Positions 10,366-21,157 of a stretch of 64,000 bases of DNA are shown one piece after another. The DNA lies in the NCBI GenBank assembly GCA_010279815.1, contig QEOQ01000486.1, positions 712,935-776,934 of the forward strand. The letters run 5' to 3'. Each line of letters starts with the position of its first letter. Position 1 is the stretch's first letter. Position numbers and translations under genes: made by a program. The notes beneath the pieces were generated by a model, which searched no databases, was not told where the DNA came from, and worked only from the letters and a program-made list of their open reading frames with translations. Origin of the DNA: Brachionus plicatilis (Eukaryota > Rotifera > Eurotatoria > Ploima > Brachionidae).

Positions 10366-12665
10366 TTTTTTAAAATTTTTTTATTCTCTTTTTTGTCTTA
10401 AATTTTTAAATTTAAATGCCGGGTCAATAATTAAAATTAAACTTTTTTATTATATTTAATATTTTTTTTACCATAACTCTAACGTCGCATCTATAAAATA
10501 AACTCAATTAATATTTTTTATATTAGATTTTTTTTAAGTTTAAAACCCCGAGTCTCTAATAAAGACTTTTTTTGAAGCTCTGCTTTTCTATTTGAATTTC
10601 TATTATAAACGCTACGTTTTTAATATGTATCGACTATGTGACCCATAGGACTTTTAAAATAAAAAATTTAACATTGTGAGGTCTATGTTAGACCATGCAC
10701 CAAATATCCTACTCATGGTATTAAAGCATGCGTCGCTAAACAGGGGGATACGGTAGAAACCAAATGGACCTTAAGACATTTTTTTCCTCTTGATGTGACA
10801 CAGCTTCCGATCATTTAAATCAAAATAATTGTACTTTGTGCCAGAATGACTGATGGTGCTCATTTGATGAAAGTGCGATAAATGAAACGTAAATGTTCAA
10901 ATGAATGTCAAATGCGCTTGCTTATCGAAATATGAATATGAATGGTTACAGACTGAGTCAAACTTTATAGTTTAAATAAACGGAAAAATTCGAAATTTCT
11001 GTTTTTTTGTACATTTTTAATATATATTTACAGTACTGCTATGATTTTCTTTTTTTACCTAATTTTACGTGAAATTACGTAAATTTATGTAATTTTAGGT
11101 ATTTTCATGTAAAATTACCAAAAAAAAAAGGTATATTTAGCGGATTTTATCAGAATTAACGTAAAATTGCCGGAAATTACGTCAATTTTTGTAAAAAGTA
11201 AAAATTCCAGAAAATACTAACTTTTTTGAGAATTTTGACCTATTTTGACTTTTTCTAAATTTTTTGGGCCTGAATTCGAAAAGAATAATATTCTTTTTTT
11301 CACGTAATTTTACGTGAAATTCTATTCAAAAATGATAATTTTTAGGAAAAAAAAGTAAATTTTGTACATATTTTAAAAAAGTAAATTTTAAGCAATAAAA
11401 CTATTCATTTTGGGTGTTTAAAATTTAAAAATTTGTAAGTTCAAAAATGGCAAATTAAAGTTTTAGAACAAATTTTAAGATTAAAACGATCAGATAAAAC
11501 TCCCTAAAGTTAAAACTCCCTATCTGTTAAATGAAAAAAAAATTTCTCTGGTTATATAATTTGTGATCAAAAAAAAATTATATTTTAAAAGTGAAATCTC
11601 ACCAAATTTTAAAAATTTTATATCAAATATTTTCTTCACTTTTTCATCCACATTTTACACCTTGATATATTATAAATTTTATTAATATTCAATTTAAAGT
11701 ACGAAACCAATTTTTAATTGTAAAATTTTTTCTAAAAATTTCTTCCATCGTCGCAAAAACAAATTTTAGATCAGTAAAATTTTTAAGATTGAAATTATAA
11801 TTTTATAAGAAAGTTTCGGATCATATAATAGGCAAGACACAATAAATATGTTCCATAATAAAAATTTTTTAGTTAATTCTTTAATTAAAACCTAATCTCA
11901 ATCGTTGATAAAACAAAAGATATAAAATAAATATCAATTATACCAACGTTTAAAATCATAAGGCACCTAAAGTAAAAATTTCAGAAAAAAATTATTTTGA
12001 ACTGTTTTTTATTTTTTTAAACATGAAAAATTTATTTAAAACCAAAAGAGTTTAAGATTATGAATAAATTAAGATAAAAAAGAATTCAAAATCTATTTGG
12101 CAAAAAAGACTAAACAATGAAATTTTAAAAATAAAATTTGATTTATTCAAAAATAATTTCGGATTCCTATACATTTACTTTTGAACTAAAATTTTTACCT
12201 ATGTCTACAAAAATTGCATTGTGAATTTGAGAACATAAAAACATTTATATTTCTAAAAGCCAAAAATTCATTCTGTACATTGTATACATTGTAGGCTGCA
12301 AAAAAAATATTTGAATCTATATAGATTGAATCGGGGAGATAAACAAGAGCTGGTCGTTATCAAAAAGATAAATCGAAAATGAGTTTTATAAAGGAAATTG
12401 TAAAATTTTTTTTGTCGAATTAATTTTTAAAAAGTTGGTATCTTTAAAATAAAAGTTTTTTTGATTTAGGTTCACCAAAATTTTGATTTTAAATAAGCTA
12501 GATATCACTAAAAGTTAAAAATTACATTTAATCAAATCTATATTATTTTAGCTTTGGATAAGGTTGAATTAAATGTGAATGCTCTTAAAACTAAAGGATT
12601 GTTTACAACTGAAAATTAAAAAACGAAACTTCAATTTAATTTTAAATTAAAGTCTCAAAAATGTT
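10366..12665. other. AT-rich intergenic, decayed repeats, no gene seen
   Basis: About 2.3 kb without a credible exon. The stretch 11030-11340 has an end-like TACAGTACTG and repeated ACGTAAATTTACG-type words. These resemble the long inverted-repeat element in the exportin-T intron (31064-31951), suggesting a degraded relative. Confidence 0.5.
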
Positions 12666-13865
12666 TTAATTCCATATTTTAATAGTTCCATCTTTTGAAC
12701 CACTGGCTAAAAAGCCATTTGGAAGCAGTTTAATTGTGCGAATTACATCAGAATGACCAGTCAGAGTCATTTTTAAGCTTCCATCATTTGTATCCCAAAT
12801 TTTGATTGTACCATCACCTGATCCACTTACCAAATCGCCATTTTTGAGCACTACAAGGGACCAAACCCAATTTGTATGACCTGTTAGATTCATTTTTAAA
12901 ATTCCATCATTTGTATTCCAAATTGTAATAGTTCCATATCTTGAACCACTTGCCAAATCACCATTGTTAAGTACTGCAAGAGACACAACCTGATTGGTAT
13001 GATTATATAGAGTGAATTTAACGCTTCCATCATTTGTATTCCAAATTTTGATTGTACCATCACCTGATCCACTTACCAAATCGCCATTTTTGAGCACTAC
13101 AAGGGACCAAACCCAATCTGTATGACCTGTTAGATTCATTTTTAAAATTCCATCATTTGTATTCCAAATTTTGATTGTACCATCACCTGATCCACTTACC
13201 AAATCGCCATTTTTGAGCACTACAAGGGACCAAACCCAATCTGTATGACCTTTTAGATTCATTTTCACGCTTCCATTAATTATATTCCATATTTTTATAG
13301 TTCCATATCTTGAACCACTTGCCAAATCACCATTGTTAAGTACTACTAGTGACCTTACTATACTTGTATCACCAGTTAAAGTCTTTATTTGACATCCATT
13401 ATCTAAATTCCAAATTTTAATTCCCCTTCCTGATCCACTTGCCAAATCACCATTGTAAAGTCCCGCAAGTGAAATAATATGCGACGAATGACCAGTCAAA
13501 TTAGTTTCTACTTTTAAATTAAAAATTAAATTTTATCAATTAGTTAAAATATTTACTTTACATGTAAAATTAGAATCAATTTTGTACTTTTTGAACTGTT
13601 TTTTAATCAACAAAATAACATTTGTTTGATTAAAATCAATTGCGGAACATTCATTATGAAATGAACAATTTTCTTCTTTTAAGACAGCCATTTTACATTC
13701 TTCGCTTTGTAAACATTTCAATGCACATTCTAATACATTATTTTTCGTACTCTCGATCAAATTTTTTCCACGATATTCTTTAAAATACCCTTGTAGTTGG
13801 TGACTATTTGACTGAAATATTGATATTGTAGAAATTATAAAAAAAATATTATATTTAGCTTTCAT
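12666..13865 (-). CDS. Predicted secreted Cys-rich/PAN-like + WD40 seven-blade protein
   Basis: Two-exon model: exon 1 13865-13562, intron 13511-13561 (51 bp, GTAAAG...AAAAG), exon 2 13510-12666, giving 382 residues in frame. Residues 1-22 form a signal-peptide-like hydrophobic start. Residues 23-100 hold five cysteines (47, 51, 57, 67, 73) in an order recalling PAN/apple domains. From about residue 105 to the end are seven WD40 repeats, each with a GH near its start and a closing IKIWN, which is enough for a complete beta-propeller. Blades 3, 4 and 6 are almost identical at DNA level. WD40 propellers are usually intracellular, so a signal peptide plus Cys domain is unusual. The open frame upstream of the first GH in exon 2 has no ATG, which supports the splice. 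Function is unknown; ligand binding by the propeller is a guess. Confidence 0.82.
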
Positions 13866-14189
13866 TCTAAATTAAATTATTATTATTTTATTTCAGAAAA
13901 TTTTTGGGATTCGACCTTTCATCCATATATCAACCGATTAGAATAATATAATAAAATTAGATACATAAAATTTTTTTTGTTGTTTACAACTTAGAGTTAA
14001 TTGATTTTAAATAAAGGAGAAAAAATTAAATAAAAGGAGATTTAATTATTAGATTGAATTTGATCTCTGATAATAGTAAATTATTTAAAAAAAACAAATT
14101 AAAATAAAAGATTTCGTTTTAATGTAAAATAAAATTTTATTTGATTTTGGACTACTTCAAAATCAAATAAAATTACAGTTGCAAACAAA
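13866..14189. other. AT-rich upstream region, no gene seen
   Basis: Presumed 5' flank of the WD40 gene. No TATA or other site stands out beyond general AT-richness. Confidence 0.4.
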
Positions 14190-16135
14190 TGCAGTTTAGT
14201 TGAAAAGACTCTTTACTTCAAAGTGAGCTTCTAATTGAGTTAAATTGTCAAATAATTCTTCGATCAATTCGTTGTTTTTTAGAGACTCAATCAAGTAACG
14301 TGAGTGGAGATGGCTGATGCGTTCTACAATTTTCGCAACTTTTAAGTTTTGATGAAGTTCTGAGTATGAACAGCGAATGGGTGCTTTGTTGATGATCCTT
14401 CAGGCATGGTACTGTATTTTATCAAGTTTTTTTAAATTATATTATTTTTCTAGGTACAAAAAAGAGAGTGATAATCTAAACTTAAAAATTTATGGAAACA
14501 GAATAGTTAGCCAAAAAGAAATCAAGTTTCTTGGTATTAAATTTGATTCTAAGTTAAACTTTAATATACTGGTAGACGAAATTAAAAAACGCTGCATTAA
14601 AAGACTAAATATTATTAAGATATTGTCAAACAAAAAATGGGGTCTTAATCAAAAAACACTAGGAAATTTATATAAATCTTTAGTCGGATCAATTTTAGAC
14701 TATTTGCTTAAATTCATTTTCAGAAAATAATATCAAAAAACTACAAGCAATTCAGAATACAGCAGTCAGATCTATTCTTAAGTTAAAATATGATACTCCC
14801 TCCAACATCGTGCATCATGAGGCTTTTAATAAACAAAAATTACTAACAGTCTCGAACCGGCTTTTTGAATTGAGTGAGAGATGTGTTGAGACAGGACTGA
14901 GTAATCCTATTCCATTGGTTGTAAGACTGGTGAAGGAATACAAAGAAGGTTTCGAATCAAGATATATTGAATACCCAACTCCATTGTGTAATTGCTACCT
15001 TACTATTTCTTCTTTTTTTCCTGAAACTTGAACTATTTAAACATGTGCCACATGTAACAATCTATTCCAATTTATGTCTTTTCAACTTTCATTTTTTTTT
15101 AGCTTATTTACTTTATTTTGATTCTTTTTTATCTCGTTTTATTAACTTTAATTTTATTTTATTTTTATTTTTTTTTATTTTACTTTTTAACTTATTCTGA
15201 AGGAGCTTTAGCTCGGTACAGAAAACAAATAAATAAATAAAAAATAAATAAATTATATTCCGAGATGGTTTTCCAAAGAGGAGCACCGTCCTCAATGATT
15301 GAACGAATCAAGCCAATGTAAATATGAATTTTTGTTTTTACAGATAGATCATAACTTCCGTAAATCAACGTTCTTAACATATTCAATTTTCCGGTGCATC
15401 TTTCTTTTACTTCATCTTTATGCTTAGAAAACGTGAGATTTGTGTCTAAAGTGATTCCAAGATATCTCGGATTGACTTCTTTTGAGATGAGTTCCCCAAA
15501 TATTTTAAAGTCTCTTTGTTTTTTTATTGAGACGGACCTTATGTAAATATTGTATGAGCTTTTATGGGCTGAAATTTTAAATCTACATTTAAGCATCCTT
15601 TTTTCGAGTTCATTTAAGTATTTTTTAGTAGAAACACGTAGTTTATTTAGACTTTTGTCTGAGTTGAAGTGAAATAAGTCGTCTGCGAACGAAAGGGAGT
15701 GTTGAAAAAAATACCTGTTTGATTTATTTGGACTATCATTTATGTAAATTAAGAAAAGAATTGGAGACAAGATTGCTTCTTGTGGAACACCGGTTAAGAT
15801 TTGTTTATCCTCCGTTTGTTTCCTAATAATACAAACTATGAATTTGCGGTCTGTCAAAAAATTTTGATCCAGTAGCAAATTTTTTTTGGGACTTTTATTT
15901 TATCTAATTTCCATAGCAACCCATTAAGCCATACTTTATCAAATGCCATTTCAATATCAAAAACAACACCGTAAACTAACTTATCTTCAGCAAAGGCTTC
16001 TAGACATTTTAGCTTAAAATAAAAGATATTGTAGACTGTGCTTCTACCTTTTCTAAAACTTGACTGGAATTCGCAAAACAAATTCTTCTCACACAAAAAA
16101 TTTTCCACTCTGTAGTCTGTAAATAATTCATAAAA
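14190..16135 (-). mobile_element. Jockey-like LINE, reverse transcriptase, split by a nested LINE
   Basis: Reading right to left, 16108-15260 encodes a reverse transcriptase in two frames: an N-terminal block with GVVFDIEMAFDKVW, a frameshift near 15870, then GVPQEAILSPILF and the catalytic FADDL. After the nested insertion the same protein resumes at 14425 (LDKIQYHA, one internal stop) and ends at about 14200 with KSLFN and a stop. The GVPQG motif has Gly-to-Glu and Ser-to-Ala changes, and there are stops, so it is dead. It is 5'-truncated at about 16135, against another LINE. Confidence 0.85.
14433..15259 (+). mobile_element. Nested 5'-truncated LINE (family B) with 11-bp target duplication
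   Basis: An 805-bp LINE 3' fragment (14444-15248) sits inside the preceding LINE on the opposite strand. It is bounded by the exact direct repeat TAAATTATATT (14433-14443 and 15249-15259). The coding part (14450-15031, with frameshift) has a reverse-transcriptase thumb segment FLGIKFDSKLNF and a C-terminal block ending CNCYLT...FPET. The 3' end has GAAGGAGCTTTAGCTCGGTA followed by an AAAT-repeat tail. Its polarity and tail are typical of target-primed insertion. Confidence 0.88.
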
Positions 16136-16273
16136 ACAGTTTTTTTGTATTCAGAAACAACCTAAACGAAATTCATAACTGGACCAAAAAATGGCTTATT
16201 TGTCTAATTGAAGATAAGTGCAAGGTTTTACACATTGGAAACAAAAATCCTTTCAACGAATATTACATAGATA

Positions 16274-16533
16274 CAGACTTGTTTTTAAGTCACAAGTCTT
16301 AAGTCAAGTCAAGTCAATGATTTAATTCATATTTGATGCCAATAAAGTAGTTGCTTCCAAATTCCTGGCTGTTAATCTTGACCTATCTGGTCAGTTAATG
16401 TAACCAGATTATGAAAAAATTCTTTCAACTGGTCTAAATGAAGCAGATATTGTTAAAAATTTTTGTGCATGTCATAACTTTGACTTAAAATTTTGTGACT
16501 TACACTTAAAACTGTGACTTATTAATAAGTCTG
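16274..16533. mobile_element. hAT-type MITE, CAGACTTG ends, 8-bp TSD
   Basis: The ends are CAGACTTGTTTTTAAGTCAC and its imperfect complement ending AATAAGTCTG. It is flanked by the exact 8-bp direct repeat CATAGATA (16266-16273 and 16534-16541). It interrupts the LINE reading frame cleanly. Siblings occur at 52651-52790 and 54167-54770. Confidence 0.88.
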
Positions 16534-16681
16534 CATAGATAATAAGCAAATTTCAAAAACAAAACAAGAGAAGGACTTAGGTATCACAATATCTGAGGAT
16601 TTAAAGTGAAAAACTCACATTAACTCGTCAATCAAAAAAGCAAATAGTGTTCTTGGAATGAATCCACAATAAGGGTTCACT

Positions 16682-17375
16682 TAGGGTTGGTCGACCGGTT
16701 AGAAACCTAACCGGTTTTTAAAAACCAGTCAAAAAAATAAAACCGGTTTTCATAACCGGTTTGAATCAATAACCGGTTATCAAAACCGGTTTGAATCTTT
16801 AACCGGTTATAAAAACCGGTTTGAATCTATAACCGGTTATCAAAACCGGTTTGAATCTTTAACCGGTTATAAAAACCGGTTTGAATCTATAACCGGTTAT
16901 CAAAACCGGTTTGAATCTATAACCGGTTATCAAAACCGGTTTGAATCTTTAACCGGTTATAAAAACCGGTTTGAATCTATAACCGGTTATCAAAACCGGT
17001 TTGAATCTTTAACCGGTTATCAAAATTTATTTGAAAACTTTTAGGATTTTAAAAAACCGGCATCACCAGTGTAGTTTTAATTTGTAAAAATTTCTATTTT
17101 CAAAAAGACTTCTCTGTGAAAATTTTCAAAATTTGATTTTTTAAAAATAATATATTTAGAAAAAATAAATTAAGAAAAATATCACCAGAAAATTCATCTT
17201 AATTTTATGACCGGCTATCCATCTTAACCAGTTTTGATAACCGGTTATCCATCTTAACCGGTTTTGATAACCGGTTATCCATCTTAACCGGTTTTGATAA
17301 CCGGTTATAAGTCCTAACCAGCTTAAAACTTAACCGGTTAAAAACCGGTTACCTCTAACCGGCCGACCAACCCTA
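16682..17375. mobile_element. hAT-type fold-back element with CCGGTT tandem array, 8-bp TSD
   Basis: The ends TAGGGTTGGTCG and CGACCAACCCTA are inverted and flanked by the exact 8-bp repeat GGTTCACT (16674-16681, 17376-17383), as for hAT insertions. The left arm is filled by about nine 30-bp units built from AACCGGTTAT and AAAACCGGTTTGAATC, alternating TATC and TATA variants (a 60-bp higher-order period). The right arm has about three inverted 30-bp units. No transposase. It interrupts LINE family C. Confidence 0.9.
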
Positions 17376-17835
17376 GGTTCACTATCAAGACTTTACAATG
17401 CGTTTGTCAAACCTTATCTTGAGTATGGTGTTACAATTTGGAGACCTTACTTGAAGAAAGACATAAACGCCATTGAAGCTGTTCAAAGACGAGCAACAAG
17501 GCTTGTGCCTGAAATCAGGAGAATATCTTATGAAAAAAGATTGCAAGAATTAAATTCGACAATACTTGAAATCAGAAGACTAAGAGGTGATTTAATACAA
17601 ATGTTTAAAATAGTTAAGGGATTTGATGAAATTAACTGGTTTAATAAAATTGTGTTTTAAAATGAACTGTCATTTCAATCGACATATCAATTAAGGTCAC
17701 ACGAATTTTAGATGGAAAGACAACTAGTCAAAAACTGTGATCCACGTCACAATTTCTTCACAAACAGAGTATCAAGCGTTTGGAACAATCTACCAAAAGA
17801 AGTAGTCCTATCAAATGACAAAAACGAAAAGTTAA

Positions 17836-18532
17836 AAAAATGAATTGCTTTCAGTAATGTTGAACAAAAAAATGTTTTAGTTTTATAGAAAAAAAAACTG
17901 AACGTTTAGTAGTAATTAATTTTTCTTATTCAGGCTGATATAATTGTTAAAGAACATGTTTCATTAAACTTTAGAAGCTCTAGTTCTATTGATTTTGCCA
18001 AATATTTTCAAAATCTTCAAAAATCATATCGGATTACTTTCTGAAAGAATTTTTTTTGCGATTTTTGATTTGTTTTTATTTAAGATCTAAGAACTTGATA
18101 CCGAAAAAAGAAGAGGCTTTTTTCAGCTTCAAAAATTGAAAATATAAAGTTTCTATTTAAAAGATCAATAATATTAAAAATTTTCTGGATTTATTTTGTA
18201 CATTTTGAAAATTTTTAAATGCTTAATTCGCATATAATTTTTTTATGTTCCAATAAGAATAATATTAAACTTTTTTGTCATCATTCTAAAGCTATTGGAT
18301 CAAAAATTAGTCTAAGCAACAACTAAAATATTTTCTAAACCCAAAAAATTAAGCTTAACATTGAAATAATAATAATAATAATAATTAAAGCTTTAATATT
18401 TAATTAGGCTTAATTTTTTAGTTAATCAACAAACAACTACCCGTATTTAAAAAAATGATTCACTTCTTCAATTAAATGCTAAAAAAAAATAATTTTATAA
18501 ATCCAAATAATCCAAAATTGTATTTTAGTTAT
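17836..18532 (+). repeat. Dispersed about 700-bp repeat, copy 2
   Basis: Near-identical to 7405-8130 and immediately downstream of the LINE C coding end. Its 3' side is cut by a transposon end (CCGTAAACTCG) at 18535. Confidence 0.7.
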
Positions 18533-18534
18533 TA

Positions 18535-19030
18535 CCGTAAACTCGTGACCATTCCTCTTGGAACAATGTCAAAATTTGGGTTTATTCCATACGGAACTGA
18601 AATTTGGGATTTGGTTTGGTTGGTCTGAAGGTTCAATTCCCTAAGAGGGTTTCGATTAGTTGGCTTTTGTCTATTTGTATTTTCGGTTTTATTTCTAATC
18701 CGTCCAACCATTTTATTCCGCAATATTACTCAAAAATAGATACAGATTCGAAAACATATGTTTCACCAGTATCAACTCAAACCGTAAATACCAATAGACA
18801 AAAGCCAACTAATCGAAACACTCTTAGGGAATTGAACCTTCGGACCAACCAAACCAAATCCCAAATTTCAATAGTTTCCAATATCGAAACTTGTACAAAT
18901 CAATTATCACCAAAGAAACGTGGTAGAAAAAGGCTACCTCGTGACGAAAATGGTAAAATTACCGTAAATTCTCGAAACTTAGTACATGTAACTAAATCGG
19001 ATTTTTTAAGTTGTTACATGTAACAAGTAC
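18535..19030. mobile_element. DNA-transposon remnant with coding arms (CCGTAAACTCG family)
   Basis: The left end after a TA is CCGTAAACTCGTGACC. On the minus strand 18690-18534 reads NTNRQKPTNRNPLREL...FDIVPRGMVTSLR and a stop. On the plus strand 18785-18870 encodes the same NTNRQKPTNRN-TLREL segment, so the piece is an inverted duplication of one coding 3' end. The + copy continues into SPKKRGRKRLPRDENGK (18912-18960), an AT-hook-like basic tail. The terminal repeat itself encodes the protein's last residues. No intact right end is found nearby. Confidence 0.65.
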
Positions 19031-19230
19031 CATCTCGCCCATGTTATAACTTACTCTCATTTAGCTACTTGTAACTAAACCCAAAAATCTAAAATAAACA
19101 CTGTGTTTAAATCGAATATTCAATTTTTATTACATGGTCTAAAACTAGAGGTTTGACTTTTGGTACGTCTCTTAAAATTAAAAAAAAAATTCCATTTAGA
19201 AAAATATTTTTCTTTATTTTAATTATTGGT

Positions 19231-19570
19231 ACGTCTCTTAAAATTAAAAAAAAAATTTTTGTCGATTCAAAATTGATTTGAAATTAAAAAACTAGTGTTT
19301 GGTACTGTACTAAAAATTAGAATGTAACGATAGTTTTACAATTTTTTTAGTCCCTGTACTAAAAATTAGAAAAAAAAGAATTTAGAGAAGAAAAAGTTCG
19401 GCTCAAAATAGTTAAGAGTTGTTTTTTATGATTTGTTTCAGCGGGACTAAAAAAATTGTAAAACTATCGCTACATTCTAATTTTTAGTACAGTACCAAAC
19501 ACTAGTTTTTTAATTTTAAATCAATTTTGAATCGACAAAAATTTTTTTTTTTTTTAATTTTAAGAGACGT
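19231..19570. mobile_element. Hairpin MITE with about 125-bp arms
   Basis: Arms 19231-19350 and 19446-19570 are nearly perfect inverted copies, starting ACGTCTCTTAAAATT and ending AATTTTAAGAGACGT. The spacer is about 95 bp. A 28-bp direct copy of the left tip lies at 19165-19192. A GC-rich scrap (GGGGTCCGGGGCGGAGCCCT, 19576-19595) follows at the right. Confidence 0.8.
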
Positions 19571-19984
19571 TAACGGGGTCCGGGGCGGAGCCCTGATTTA
19601 GGGATTCGGTTATGTTAAAGATAAGAGAAATTTTAGTTAAAATAAAATTAAAAATTAAAATTTTAATTTTTTGTAATGTTTATTTTTAATTGGATAAAGT
19701 ACAAAAAGGACCAGGGCCAAATAAAATAATTAGAAAAAGTACAAAAAGTACAGAAAGTACAAAAAGGACCAGGGCCAAATAAAATAATTAGAAAAAAACA
19801 AAAAGGATTTACTTTTAAATATTTTAATTGTCTATACCTCCTCGCCCTTCTTTCACTTTGGATTTGCATGATTCGATAAACAAAATAATCAGAATCATTG
19901 AAAAAAAAAATTGAAAAATACGAATAAAATGAATTTTTTAAATAATTTTTTAATTTTTCGTCCCATTTATTTTTTTTAAATATA

Positions 19985-20363
19985 CCGTAAACTCGTGACC
20001 ATTACTTTTGGAACAATGTCAAAATTTGGGTTTATTCCATATGGAACTAATACCATCAAAACCATGTTATAAGATTTTTTTATTTTTTTTTAGAATAAAC
20101 CTTGACGTCTGACTTTAAACCAAGAGTAAGAAAAGTGGTAAAAAGGCTACCCCTTGACGAAAATGGTAAAATTATTAGGCAAAATAAAAAATAAATGTTT
20201 TTGTACAGTTTTTTTTGGCTATTAAATCGAATTTTTTAATTTTAAATTTAATATTAATTTTTAATTTTTAATCGAATTTAATTTTTACTCTTAGAATAAA
20301 TACAAAAATGGAATAAACCCAAATTTTGACATTGTTCCAAGAGTAATGGTCACGAGTTTACGG
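19985..20363. mobile_element. MITE of the CCGTAAACTCG family, TA target duplication
   Basis: Inverted ends of about 57 bp begin CCGTAAACTCGTGACC and are flanked by TA (19983-19984, 20364-20365). Inside on the + strand is a scrap encoding VRKVVKRLPLDENGKI (about 20120-20170). This matches the AT-hook-like tail in the relative at 18912-18960, so this 379-bp copy is a deletion derivative of a coding transposon. Confidence 0.82.
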
Positions 20364-20823
20364 TATATTTAATAAAAATGTACAAAAAAACAGAAATTTA
20401 AAAATTTTCCGTTCATCATCTAAGGTTTAGACATTTCAAAATTTAAGTGCTGTTTGAATTTCAGATTTCTGACTAAAAATTCACAATTTATATCCCTTAA
20501 AAAGCAACAATTTAAATTTCTTTTGAGTTTTTGAAGAAAAAAATTTATACTTGTAGCTCAAATAAATTAATTTTGTTCAAAATCTTAACCATAATTTTTA
20601 TTAATTAAAAATCTCAAAATCAACTCTAAGTCTGAAATAACATAAATTAAATAAATGGATTTGGGAAAAAAGTTTTGTTCGATGCTTTTTTTTTAAATTT
20701 GATACTTAACAAAATTGAAAAAATTACCAAAAATAGCTTAATTAAATATTTTATTAAAATCAATAAATAATGGACATTCAAATTTTTTAAATAAATTTTT
20801 TTTTTCATTAAACATAAAAAAAA
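20364..20823. other. AT-rich 3' flank of COX16
   Basis: No gene. TTTATT at 20750-20755 would read AATAAA on the minus strand, about 70 nt past the COX16 stop, and is a plausible poly(A) signal for the COX16 transcript. Confidence 0.45.
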
Positions 20824-21153
20824 TTATTCACCGATTTTCTTATTCTTTTTTCTTATTTGTTCTTGAATTTCTTTAGAATTTTCCCACGGTCGAGGACCAC
20901 GAATATTATCCCAATGGTCAATATCAATTTCATCCATAACTTTTTCATATTCTTTTTTTAAGGAAGTGGCAGTTAACATTTGATAATCTCCTTCATCAAG
21001 ACCCAAATTACTCAATTGTTCTTTATAAACAACAGCGTCATTTCTTTTATATTGATAATTGAGTTTTCGGAATTGAGCAAGACCAACAAATCCACCCACA
21101 ACCATTAAGCAAAAAGGAAGAAAATGTCTCACGAATTTGGACTGTCCGTTCAT
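20824..21153 (-). CDS. COX16: COX16, cytochrome c oxidase assembly factor
   Basis: This 109-residue protein matches the small inner-mitochondrial-membrane assembly factor COX16, which helps insert copper and mature COX2 in complex IV. It has a short basic N-terminus, one membrane span (about residues 10-27, ending VGGFVGL), then a charged intermembrane-space tail. The tail carries the family signature WDNIRGPRPW (81-90). Length agrees with animal homologues (about 106). Single exon. The ATG at 21151-21153 lies only 4 nt after the stop of PSMG3, upstream on the same strand, so the two are probably made from one primary transcript. Confidence 0.92.
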   Translation of the reverse strand: MNGQSKFVRHFLPFCLMVVGGFVGLAQFRKLNYQYKRNDAVVYKEQLSNLGLDEGDYQMLTATSLKKEYEKVMDEIDIDHWDNIRGPRPWENSKEIQEQIRKKNKKIGE

Positions 21154-21157
21154 AATT

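Larger units (their letters stand above)
16140..17835 (+). mobile_element. LINE (family C) reverse-transcriptase 3' half, interrupted twice
   Basis: Coding from about 16145 (NEIHNWTKKWL, then KCKVLHIGN) runs to 17835. It is broken by one hAT-type MITE at 16274-16533 and a second, fold-back element at 16682-17375. Removing both in thought restores a continuous LINE reading, ending with an AIEAVQRRATRL block (17465-17500) and FFTNRVSSVWNNLPKE (17755-17805). Frameshifts remain, so it is inactive. A second copy lies on the minus strand at 47640-49990. Confidence 0.82.
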
